A stretch of 6,430 nt of DNA. Origin: an uncultured Clostridia bacterium (lineage in GTDB: Bacteria > Bacillota > Clostridia > TANB77 > CAG-508). Each line of letters opens with the position of its first letter. Position 1 is the stretch's first letter. The stretch spans positions 1-6,430 of the forward strand of contig CANRBU010000065.1 of NCBI GenBank assembly GCA_947628925.1, read 5' to 3'. Under the pieces are notes generated by a model. It was not told where the DNA came from. It saw nothing but the letters and a program-made list of their open reading frames with translations, and ran no database searches. This document shows positions 1 to 6,325 of the stretch, one piece after another. The position numbers and the translations under genes were made by a program.

Positions 1-1
1 G

Positions 2-74
2 AGCCAATAGGGAGAATCGAACTCCCGACCTACAGGTTACGAATCTGTTGCTCTACCAACTGAGCTATATTGGC
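2..74 (-). tRNA. tRNA-Thr, anticodon CGU
   Basis: Read on the minus strand, this 73-nt stretch folds as a full cloverleaf: a 7-bp acceptor stem (GCCAATA with TATTGGC), a D arm GCTC/GAGC with loop AGTTGGTA, an anticodon loop TTCGTAA, a 5-nt variable loop AGGTC, and a T arm GGGAG/CTCCC with loop TTCGATT. The anticodon CGT lies at window 39-41 and reads the ACG threonine codon. G1-C72, C2-G71 and the GU of the anticodon agree with known threonine identity elements. The discriminator is T, and window base 1 is C, so a genomically encoded CCA may begin there and be cut by the window edge. The last anticodon-stem pair (31-39) is an A-C mismatch. The gene runs opposite to rqcH and has its own promoter. 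Confidence 0.95.
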
Positions 75-87
75 ATTTGACTTTTTT

Positions 88-116
88 ATTTTAGCATATT
101 TTGTTTTTTTTTTCAA
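88..116 (-). promoter_or_regulatory. Sigma-A promoter of the tRNA-Thr gene
   Basis: On the minus strand a -35 box TTGAAA (116-111) and a -10 box TAAAAT (93-88) are separated by exactly 17 bp. The -10 is extended by TG one base upstream (TGCTAAAAT). Transcription should begin near position 81, a few bases before the mature 5' end at 74, as is usual for tRNA genes. Assigned by matching the sigma-A consensus by eye. Confidence 0.75.
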
Positions 117-155
117 TACTCCAAATAGCTTTCTATGACTTGCCAAAAACTAATG

Positions 156-184
156 TTGAAAAATTTTTCCAAATGTTGTAAAAT
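156..184 (+). promoter_or_regulatory. Sigma-A promoter of rqcH
   Basis: TTGAAA (156-161) and TAAAAT (179-184) are spaced by 17 bp, five of six matches to consensus in each box. The predicted start near 191 gives a leader of about 60 nt before the rqcH ATG at 251. The leader holds a small dyad AAGGT/ACCTT (195-199 and 208-212), too weak to call a regulatory element. The promoter diverges from the tRNA promoter at 88-116, so the 176-bp spacer is fully accounted for by the two promoters and the leader. Confidence 0.65.
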
Positions 185-233
185 AAGTCTGATAAAGGTC
201 ATAAGCAACCTTAAATGCTTAAATTTATTATAC

Positions 234-238
234 AAGGA
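234..238 (+). promoter_or_regulatory. Ribosome binding site that favours the ATG at 251
   Basis: AAGGA lies 12 bases before the ATG at 251. That is slightly long, but the two in-frame upstream ATGs are worse: the one at 239 touches this site directly, and the one at 215 lies upstream of it and has only a distant AAAGG. The family N-terminus (M-x-F-D-G) also begins at 251. Confidence 0.6.
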
Positions 239-250
239 ATGAGAATTTTT

Positions 251-2047
251 ATGGCTTTTGATGGAATTGTAACAAAGGCAATTTGTGGCGAATTGTCCAA
301 TTTGTCTGGTGCTAGAATTGATAAGATTTTTGAGCCTAATAAAAATACAGTAAATATCGGCATGTATTTAAATGGTCAAAATTTTTTACTTAATATTTGC
401 ATTGATTCTTCTAATTGTAGAATCAACCTAACTACACATCCTTTTTCTAATCCGCAAATTGCACCTAATTTTTGCATGGTTTTACGTAAAAATCTTTTAG
501 GACTTCATCTGAAAAATATTTTTACTTTAGATTTAGAAAGAGTTGTTGTTATTGATTTTGAAGGCTTTGATGATGTTGATGATATCATTTCTAAAAGATT
601 GATTGTTGAATTAATGGGCAAACATAGCAATATTATTTTATTAGATGAGCAACAAATTATTATAGATAGCCTACGCCATATAAAACAAAACAATGAAGAA
701 TTTCGTGAACTTTTACCACATACAAAATATAGCTTTCCCACTTCAAAAAAAGTTAATTTTTTAGAATTATCTTCATTTGATGAATTTTATTCTTGCCTTT
801 GCAAGTTATGTAATAATGAGGAAGAAAAAATATCAGTTTCAAATTTAATTTCATCTTGTTTTAATGGTATAAGCAAAAATTTTATAGAAGCTATTGTACA
901 AAATTCATCTGAAAATGTATTTTTAGATTGTGATAAAAACTCTCTAGGTATTTCTGAAGTTAAAGAATTTTTGAGGAAAATCTATGAAAATATAGATAAA
1001 ATAATTTCTCTAATTGGTTCTAATTTTTTAGAATTTAAAACATTTTTAAATACTTCTACTCAAAAATCAGATTATTATCTGACACCTACAACTTCAGTGC
1101 AAAATAAAATTTACCCACTCAATTTTTTTATAGATGATTTTTATTACAAAAAAGAAACTTCTGATAAATTCAAAATTGAACGTGATAATTTATTAAAGTA
1201 TATTTTGGCTATTTTAAAAAAATATACTAAACGATTGCACAATATTGGGGAAAAGTTAAAAGAATGTGAAAACATGGATATGTACCGTATATATGGTGAA
1301 TTGATTACTGCAAATTTGTATCAATTTGATGGAAATAGCAAATTGCCTGAAATATCAGTTTATAATTACTATACTGATTCATCTATAACAATTCCATTAG
1401 ATATAAAATATTCACTAAGTACAAATGCCAAGCATTATTTTAAAAAATATAATAAATTAAAAAATGCTTTAGAGATTGTTGGAAATCAAAAAATAGAAAC
1501 AGAAAAAGAATTAGATTATCTGCAAAGTGTTGTATATGAACTTGAAAGCAGTTCTTCATTAAATGATATCTATGAAATTTTTGATGAGATTTTTGAAAAT
1601 CCAATTTTTCAAAATTTACAAGATGATAAAAAAGTTGTAAATAACATTTCTGTTAAAAAATTGAAAAAATCAAAATTAACCAACAATAAAACCGTTTCTT
1701 TTAACCCAATAAAATATACTGTTGATGGATATACTGTTTTAGTTGGTAGAAATAATAAAGAAAATGATTATTTAACTTTGAAATATGCTCATAAACTTGA
1801 TATTTGGTTTCATGTTAAAGATTTTCACGGTAGCCATACAATTTTAAGATTGCCTGATAATGAAACAATCAAAAATATTTCTGAAACTACACTTAGTAAA
1901 ATTGCTAAATTGGCTGTTTTGCACAGTAAAGCTAAAAATTCTTCTAATGTTCCTGTGGATTACTGCCAAGTTCGCTATGTGAAAAAGTCAAATGGTGCTA
2001 AACCAGGAATGGTGATTTATACTCATTATAAAACAATATATGTCTAA
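251..2047 (+). CDS. rqcH: RqcH / NFACT-family ribosome quality control protein (Rqc2 homolog, formerly FbpA-like)
   Basis: RqcH binds 50S subunits carrying peptidyl-tRNA left by stalled translation and recruits alanyl-tRNA to add C-terminal alanine tails that mark nascent chains for degradation (known for Bacillus subtilis RqcH, formerly YloA). The protein acts in the cytoplasm on ribosomes. The 598 residues follow the family order: NFACT-N domain from MAFDG to about residue 125, with CMVLRKNL near 75-82 and ELMGKHSNIIL near 120-130; a helix-hairpin-helix-like segment near 195-220; a long coiled coil near 305-430 with YGELITANLY (348-357) and NAKHYFKKYNKLK (392-404); and the C-terminal NFACT-R domain near 488-595 with VGRNNKENDYLTLKYA, WFHVKDFHGSHTILR and GAKPGMVIYTHYKTIYV. 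The functionally important Asp-Arg pair of B. subtilis (D97-R98) is Glu96-Arg97 here. The start at 251 is chosen over ATGs at 215 and 239 because the family begins at this point. The protein ends right after KTIYV, lacking the short tail of some homologs. Identity is very secure; older annotations may call it a fibronectin-binding protein. Confidence 0.95.
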   Translation: MAFDGIVTKAICGELSNLSGARIDKIFEPNKNTVNIGMYLNGQNFLLNICIDSSNCRINLTTHPFSNPQIAPNFCMVLRKNLLGLHLKNIFTLDLERVVVIDFEGFDDVDDIISKRLIVELMGKHSNIILLDEQQIIIDSLRHIKQNNEEFRELLPHTKYSFPTSKKVNFLELSSFDEFYSCLCKLCNNEEEKISVSNLISSCFNGISKNFIEAIVQNSSENVFLDCDKNSLGISEVKEFLRKIYENIDKIISLIGSNFLEFKTFLNTSTQKSDYYLTPTTSVQNKIYPLNFFIDDFYYKKETSDKFKIERDNLLKYILAILKKYTKRLHNIGEKLKECENMDMYRIYGELITANLYQFDGNSKLPEISVYNYYTDSSITIPLDIKYSLSTNAKHYFKKYNKLKNALEIVGNQKIETEKELDYLQSVVYELESSSSLNDIYEIFDEIFENPIFQNLQDDKKVVNNISVKKLKKSKLTNNKTVSFNPIKYTVDGYTVLVGRNNKENDYLTLKYAHKLDIWFHVKDFHGSHTILRLPDNETIKNISETTLSKIAKLAVLHSKAKNSSNVPVDYCQVRYVKKSNGAKPGMVIYTHYKTIYV

Positions 2048-2065
2048 TTTTATGTGTTTTACATC

Positions 2066-2097
2066 AAAAATTCCAGTGATTTCTCACTGGAATTTTT
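2066..2097. terminator. Bidirectional intrinsic terminator between convergent genes
   Basis: The arms AAAAATTCCAGTGA (2066-2079) and TCACTGGAATTTTT (2084-2097) are perfect inverted repeats of 14 bp around a 4-base loop TTTC. The T-run continues on the plus strand, and the A-run of the left arm supplies a T-run on the minus strand, so the hairpin can end transcription in both directions. It lies 18 bases after the rqcH stop and only two bases after the stop of the convergent minus-strand gene at 2100. Confidence 0.92.
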
Positions 2098-2099
2098 TC

Positions 2100-2567
2100 T
2101 TATCCTAACAATAAAACAGTAAGTAATGTTGCAACTACAATTTCTCTTCTACTTAAATCATGTGGCAATAATTCTATTTCATTTTCTGTTTTTTCATCAG
2201 TTTCACTAACTTGATAATAATCAACATTATCTAATTTAAAATACATTTCTATATCTTTTTCTTCATTTACCTCTAAGTCTGATATATCTATATATTTTGT
2301 TCCCATCAATACATCTCTTGGTGAATATAAGTCAAATCGTAAATATTTTGCATTTAGTGGATTTTCTTCTCTATTTGTTATTTTTCCTTTTATTCTGCCA
2401 TTTACAGCTGTTGCTTCTGCTTGATAAATTGATACTTGACTTAATGCATCTTTTCTTCCTAGTTTTTGGTAACTTGATTCTAAACTAACATTTATAATAA
2501 CATGTGAAAATATTAAAAAAGCTAACATTCCTATACCATATAGGACAAACACTTTTATTCTTTTCAT
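2100..2567 (-). CDS. Membrane-anchored protein with FxLYD-like domain, function unknown
   Basis: 155 residues, no named family recognised with certainty. Residues 1-5 (MKRIK) are basic and 6-28 are hydrophobic, giving a signal anchor or uncleaved signal peptide that would place the rest outside the membrane. Residues about 50-120 look like a small beta-sandwich of the FxLYD type: VNGRIKGKITN, then NAKYLRFDLYSP, then MGTKYIDISDLEVNEEKDIEMYF, the pattern of a strand, a 'more or less conserved' F-x-LYD strand and a 'G-x-x-x-x-I-x-x-L-x-x-x-E' turn. The protein ends with a hydrophobic stretch at about 143-155 (IVVATLLTVLLLG) that stops at the last residue; at 13 residues it is short for a full membrane span. 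Upstream, GGATGTGAT (minus strand, 2581-2573) resembles the Shine-Dalgarno GGAGGTGAT and sits 5 bases before the ATG. The gene starts 42 bases after the addA stop, with its own consensus promoter. The FxLYD reading is inference from pattern; the anchor is clear. Confidence 0.85.
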   Translation of the reverse strand: MKRIKVFVLYGIGMLAFLIFSHVIINVSLESSYQKLGRKDALSQVSIYQAEATAVNGRIKGKITNREENPLNAKYLRFDLYSPRDVLMGTKYIDISDLEVNEEKDIEMYFKLDNVDYYQVSETDEKTENEIELLPHDLSRREIVVATLLTVLLLG

Positions 2568-2603
2568 GTAGTATCACATCCCTTTTTATAATCTCATACT
2601 TGA

Positions 2604-2632
2604 ATTATATCATATTTTACATAATCTGTCAA
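2604..2632 (-). promoter_or_regulatory. Perfect consensus sigma-A promoter inside the 3' end of addA
   Basis: On the minus strand TTGACA (2632-2627) is followed after exactly 17 bp by TATAAT (2609-2604), and the -10 is extended by TG (TGATATAAT). All twelve hexamer bases match consensus. The -35 lies in the addA codons for His-Phe-Asp-Arg near the C-terminus, and the TGA stop of addA itself supplies the extended -10 TG. Transcription should start near 2597, giving a leader of about 30 nt before the ATG of the 155-residue membrane protein. Confidence 0.85.
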
Positions 2633-5600
2633 AATGTGTTGAATACACATATACTTTATCAACTTTTCTCTTTAAACTTTCTTCTAATGCTCTTTTATAT
2701 ATTTCAAGTTGAATTTCATATCTTTCTTTTAATTCTTCTATATCATCTACATAGTCTGTTTTATAATCTAGCAAAATAAGTTCATCATCTTGATTTATGT
2801 AGTATAAATCAATCATTCCTTGTACTAAAATATTTCCCTCTAATTCTTCTTGATAAATATCTTTTGCAGGTATATGCATATAAAATGGCTTTTCTCTCTC
2901 TACTTGTTTTGCTTTTTGCATTTCCTTCCAAATTTCTGATTGTGTAAATTTATATATTTTTTGAATATTTATACTTTCCTTCTCTTTTTGTGAAATAATA
3001 TTATTTTTTTCTAAATCATCTACGAATTCTCTTATTTTTTCTAAATTATAATCTTCAGTTATATCTAGTTTTTGCATGCAAAGATGCATAACTGTTCCCT
3101 TTTGCGCTCCTGTTAAAGTTTGTTTATCATCTTCTTGTAAAAATTGTGGTTTTTGTAGATTGATTTTTTCAACCTTATTTATTTCCAACTTTTGTTTCTT
3201 TATTTCTGTTACTGACATTTTTGTTGGCAATTTTATTTCATCACTATACACATATTTAGATTCTAATTTGTTTTTTATAATGTTTGCCATTTCATTGTCT
3301 GATTTGTAATCTAACAGCCCTAACTCTTTTTCTATATCAATTCTTTCTAATTCTTTTTCTTCTTGATTTAATATATCATCTAAATCTTCTTTTTTTATTA
3401 TATTGCAATCTAACAGTTTTTCCATTTTGTCTTTATTATATAAATAAACTAGCCAAATCCATTCAAAATATGATTCACATTTTTTTAATAAAAGTGGATT
3501 TATTTTTTCACCATCTTTTTTATAAATTCTAGCATTATCTTCTAGTTTTTTCATTGTTTCTATAACCGTTTTTCCTGCTAATGTAATATAAATTTTTTCC
3601 TTTGCACGAGTTAAAGCAACATATAAAACTCTCATTTCTTCGGCTAAATTTTCCATCTCAATTTTATTTTTTACAGCATGTCTAGCTAAAGTATCATATT
3701 TAATTTGTAAATTATAATCGATGTATTTTGCTCCAATTCCAAATTTTTGATGCAGCAAAACTGTGTCTTTTCGAATGTCTTGTTTATTAAACTGTTTGTT
3801 TGCATTTGCTAAAAACACTACTGGAAATTCCAAGCCTTTACTTTTATGGATACTCATAATACGAATGACATCATCATTTTCTCCTATAATTTTTGCAGGT
3901 CCCATATCTCCTGTTGATACTTGCAACTTTTCAATGAAATTAATAAAATTATACAATCCTTTAAAACTAGCTGTTTCATATTGTTTAGCTCTTTCAAACA
4001 ATATTTTTAAATTTGCTTGCCTTTGCATACCATTTGGCATTAAGCCTGCATAATTATAATATCCTGTATCAATATATATTTTCCATATAAATTCATCTAA
4101 TGCAAGGTATTCTTGTTCTGTTCTCCATTGTTCAATTTGTTGCAAGAAGTTTTCTATCTTTTTTCTTAAATCTTGTTCTACACTAGCTTTTGCCTTTTGC
4201 ATACATTCATAAAAATTAGCTTGTTTATCACTTAAACGTATATTTACTAAATCATCATCTGTAAATCCATATATTGGAGAACGTAACACTGTAACTAGTG
4301 GTATATCTTGCATTGGGTTATCTATAATTTTTAGTAAATTCATAATTGTACTAATTTCTATTGTATCTAAATATTCTTGTGTACTATCTGAAAATACTGG
4401 CAAATTTAACTTCATTAGTTCTTGCTCATAAATTGCTGCTTTTTCTTTTGTTGAACGTAATAAAATAACAATATCTTTTGGACATATATTTCTAAATTGT
4501 TTTTGTTTTTTATCATATACTTTGTATTGTTCTTGCAATAACTTTTGTATTTTTTTTGCTATATATTTAGCTTCAATTTCAATATCTTCTAGAAATTCTT
4601 GTTCTTTTTCATCTGTTTCTTGGTCATCATCTTCACTTTGTACTACCTCTTCTACTTCATGTTCTCCACCTTCTGTTTGAATAATATCAAGCTCTGTTTT
4701 AAAATTTTGACCATTTTCTTCATAATCTGTTGCACCCAAATTTAAATATTCTTCCTCATTGTACTCTACTTCACCAAATTTTTCGCTCATCATGTTTTCA
4801 AATAATAAATTTGTAAAGTCTAGTACATTTCCTCTACTTCTAAAGTTTTTAAACAGTTGTATTTTTATTCCATCTTTATTTTCTTCTCCAACTTTTTGGT
4901 AAGTTTTATACTTTTTTAAAAATAATTCTGGCATTGCTTGTCTAAATTTATAAATACTTTGCTTAACATCACCTACCATAAACATGTTATTTCCTCGAGA
5001 AATTGATTTTAATATACATTCCTGCACTTCATTACTATCTTGATATTCATCAATTGCAATTTCTTCAAATTTTTCTGCATATATTTTACTTATTTCTTTG
5101 TTTTGTAAAATTTTTAATGCCAAATGTTCCATATCAGAAAAATCTAAAATATTTCGTTCTCTTTTTACTTTTGAAAATTGTGTATCAAATTCTATGACTA
5201 AATTTTCTAATTTTTTTAATATAAAATACATGTTATACATATCTTGATATGCTTGTTTTGAGTCTACTACTAATATTTTATTTCTCTTTGTATTAAATTT
5301 TTTTCTTGCAACATCACGAATTGCTTTTGCTTCATCTTTTGCTTCTGATACGATTTTTTTGCTTTTTGGCCAATCTAATAATTCTATATCATTAGAAGTT
5401 TGAAATGCTGAATCCCATGTGTCCAAATTATCTTTTAGTAATTGTACTTTATCAATATCATCTTGCACTGTTTGTACGTATTTTTCTAATTCATCATTTC
5501 CTTCTAAAATTTTCTTAGCATCTTCTAAGATAATAAGATCATCTTCTGTTTCTTCTTTTAAATCTTCTAATAGTTCTTCACCCCATATTGTATTTTTAAA

Positions 5601-5981
5601 ATCTTCATCACTTTCAGCTTTTTCTATCAAATCGAACATTTCTACTGCATTGTGTAACCATTTTTGTGGAAAAGGTGTAGATGAAATATATGTATATATT
5701 TTCTTTATTAAAGTTTTTAAAGGTGTATCATCTTTGTAACTGGTATATGTTCTAATTAAATCTAAAAAATCTTTATCTTCTGTTTGATATTTTTCTTCAA
5801 ACATATCTTCTAATATTTCTTCTTTTAATAAATCTGTTTCCGCTGTATCTGCAATTCTAAAATTAGGAGAAATGTTGTCTAATTCATAAAAATGATTTTT
5901 TATAACATCTAAGCAAAAAGAATCTATTGTGCAGATATTTGCCAAATTTAGTAATGTCATTTGCCTTCCGCAAATGTTCAT
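2610..5981 (-). CDS. addA: ATP-dependent helicase/nuclease subunit A (AddA), main part downstream of a frameshift
   Basis: AddA pairs with AddB to unwind and resect double-strand DNA ends and load RecA in Firmicutes. This frame holds all but the first helicase motifs. In its own numbering: the TIDSFCLDV segment near 18-26, motif II IDEYQD (310-315), motif III VGDVKQSIYKFR (336-347), motif IV FKNFRSRGNVLDF (377-389), motif V IRIMSIHKSKGLEFP (706-720) and motif VI MRVLYVALTRAKEK (783-796). The C-terminal RecB-type nuclease is complete: His966 in GTVMHL, Asp1058 in VQGMID, Asp1072 and Lys1074 in LDYKTD, and Q-x-x-x-Y at 1091-1095. A Glu/Asp-rich linker lies near 436-466. The first five residues (MNICG) are a shadow of the upstream frame; true AddA sequence begins at RQMTLLN. 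Joined to the 5' frame at 5884-6225 after dropping one base near 5967, the product is about 1204 residues, close to the 1232 of B. subtilis AddA. Separate translation from the first ATG is unlikely for lack of a good ribosome site. AddA identity is certain; whether the gene is functional is not. Confidence 0.93.
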   Translation of the reverse strand: MNICGRQMTLLNLANICTIDSFCLDVIKNHFYELDNISPNFRIADTAETDLLKEEILEDMFEEKYQTEDKDFLDLIRTYTSYKDDTPLKTLIKKIYTYISSTPFPQKWLHNAVEMFDLIEKAESDEDFKNTIWGEELLEDLKEETEDDLIILEDAKKILEGNDELEKYVQTVQDDIDKVQLLKDNLDTWDSAFQTSNDIELLDWPKSKKIVSEAKDEAKAIRDVARKKFNTKRNKILVVDSKQAYQDMYNMYFILKKLENLVIEFDTQFSKVKRERNILDFSDMEHLALKILQNKEISKIYAEKFEEIAIDEYQDSNEVQECILKSISRGNNMFMVGDVKQSIYKFRQAMPELFLKKYKTYQKVGEENKDGIKIQLFKNFRSRGNVLDFTNLLFENMMSEKFGEVEYNEEEYLNLGATDYEENGQNFKTELDIIQTEGGEHEVEEVVQSEDDDQETDEKEQEFLEDIEIEAKYIAKKIQKLLQEQYKVYDKKQKQFRNICPKDIVILLRSTKEKAAIYEQELMKLNLPVFSDSTQEYLDTIEISTIMNLLKIIDNPMQDIPLVTVLRSPIYGFTDDDLVNIRLSDKQANFYECMQKAKASVEQDLRKKIENFLQQIEQWRTEQEYLALDEFIWKIYIDTGYYNYAGLMPNGMQRQANLKILFERAKQYETASFKGLYNFINFIEKLQVSTGDMGPAKIIGENDDVIRIMSIHKSKGLEFPVVFLANANKQFNKQDIRKDTVLLHQKFGIGAKYIDYNLQIKYDTLARHAVKNKIEMENLAEEMRVLYVALTRAKEKIYITLAGKTVIETMKKLEDNARIYKKDGEKINPLLLKKCESYFEWIWLVYLYNKDKMEKLLDCNIIKKEDLDDILNQEEKELERIDIEKELGLLDYKSDNEMANIIKNKLESKYVYSDEIKLPTKMSVTEIKKQKLEINKVEKINLQKPQFLQEDDKQTLTGAQKGTVMHLCMQKLDITEDYNLEKIREFVDDLEKNNIISQKEKESINIQKIYKFTQSEIWKEMQKAKQVEREKPFYMHIPAKDIYQEELEGNILVQGMIDLYYINQDDELILLDYKTDYVDDIEELKERYEIQLEIYKRALEESLKRKVDKVYVYSTHFDRLCKI

Positions 5982-6225
5982 CTTCTGGTATTTCTTCTAA
6001 TTTTTTATAGATTGCTTCTAATACTCTTTGCCTCATTTCTGCTGCAGCAGCATTTGTAAAAGTAACTACTAAAATCTTATTTATATCAATCTTTTCATCA
6101 ATTATTTTATGAATAATTCTTTCTACTAAAACTGCTGTTTTTCCACTACCTGCAGCTGCTGAAACTAAGATGTTATTTCCTTTTTCATAAATTGCTTGTT
6201 TCTGTTCTTCTGTCCAATTAGGCAT
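5884..6225 (-). CDS. addA: AddA N-terminal fragment with Walker A, cut off by frameshift
   Basis: This is the true start of addA. Residues 1-86 are genuine: the Q-motif region TEEQKQAI (5-12), Walker A AAAGSGKT (23-30), which binds ATP, and motif Ia VVTFTNAAAAEM (53-64). After EDEHLR the frame is lost; residues 87-113 are out-of-frame translation ending at TGA (5886-5884). The expected continuation, RQMTLLNLANICTIDSF, lies in the next frame and belongs to the ORF at 2610-5981, matching B. subtilis AddA (IRRQLSLLN). The ATG at 6225 fits the family start and has AAAGGA (6241-6236) 10 bases upstream. A promoter lies at 6263-6292. Unless the reading frame is restored, this would yield a 113-residue peptide unable to act as a helicase. 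Confidence 0.88.
   Translation of the reverse strand: MPNWTEEQKQAIYEKGNNILVSAAAGSGKTAVLVERIIHKIIDEKIDINKILVVTFTNAAAAEMRQRVLEAIYKKLEEIPEDEHLRKANDITKFGKYLHNRFFLLRCYKKSFL
5958..5976 (-). other. Frameshift point in addA, within a small perfect hairpin
   Basis: The coding strand reads CATTTGCGGAAGGCAAATG. Frame one gives His-Leu-Arg-Lys-Ala; dropping one A of the AA pair (5967 or 5966) gives His-Leu-Arg-Arg-Gln-Met, which is the AddA family sequence. So there is one extra base here. The site sits in the loop of a 7-bp perfect inverted repeat (CATTTGC at 5976-5970, GCAAATG at 5964-5958, loop GGAAG). There is no long homopolymer, no classic slippery heptamer, and no stop codon in phase at the site, so neither a homopolymer sequencing slip nor a known programmed frameshift motif is evident. 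Confidence 0.85.
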
Positions 6226-6262
6226 AATTTTTTCATCCTTTCCTAATTACAACTTTTGTCAT

Positions 6263-6292
6263 ATTATATCATTTATGATATTATTTTTGCAA
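6263..6292 (-). promoter_or_regulatory. Promoter of addA with a 16-bp dyad in the spacer
   Basis: On the minus strand TTGCAA (6292-6287) and TATAAT (6268-6263) are spaced by 18 bp, and the -10 is extended (TGATATAAT). The expected start near 6256 gives a leader of about 31 nt to the addA ATG at 6225. The spacer and the edge of the -10 hold a perfect dyad ATATCAT-TT-ATGATAT on the plus strand (6266-6281), which could serve as an operator, though such dyads arise easily in DNA this A+T-rich. Confidence 0.65.
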
Positions 6293-6296
6293 TATA

Positions 6297-6325
6297 TTGA
6301 TTTTATTTTATTTTTAGCTTATAAT
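6297..6325 (+). promoter_or_regulatory. Divergent plus-strand promoter, gene not in window
   Basis: TTGATT (6297-6302) and TATAAT (6320-6325) are spaced by exactly 17 bp, pointing right. Its -35 is only 4 bp from the addA -35, so the two form a back-to-back divergent pair. Transcription would start near 6332. No convincing start codon with a ribosome site follows before 6430, so the first gene lies outside the window, or the transcript has a long leader. Confidence 0.45.

Noticed and set aside
104..113. Run of ten T as a terminator
   Set aside because: No stem precedes it; on the minus strand it is the A-rich spacer of the tRNA promoter.
158..169. GAAAAATTTTTC palindrome in the rqcH promoter as an operator
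   Set aside because: Simple A-run/T-run symmetry expected by chance in such A+T-rich spacer DNA.
215..250. Upstream ATGs at 215 and 239 as the start of rqcH
   Set aside because: The added residues have no counterpart in the family, whose members begin M-x-F-D-G, and the AAGGA at 234-238 lies after or against these starts.
505..741. Minus-strand 78-codon frame opposite rqcH
   Set aside because: Antisense shadow of the conserved NFACT-N coding sequence; Ser/Ile/Leu-rich, no resemblance to a known protein.
5419..5739. Plus-strand frame of 106 codons opposite addA, and similar plus-strand frames at 2297-2488, 2504-2779, 3076-3309, 3284-3532, 3763-4053 and 5003-5197
   Set aside because: Antisense shadows of conserved genes: low-complexity Ser/Leu/Phe/Ile-rich products, no ribosome sites and no family resemblance.
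5964..5970. Programmed +1 frameshift in addA
   Set aside because: No known motif (no prfB-like CUU-stop with upstream Shine-Dalgarno, no slippery heptamer) and AddA is not known to use recoding; kept only as a remote option in the findings.
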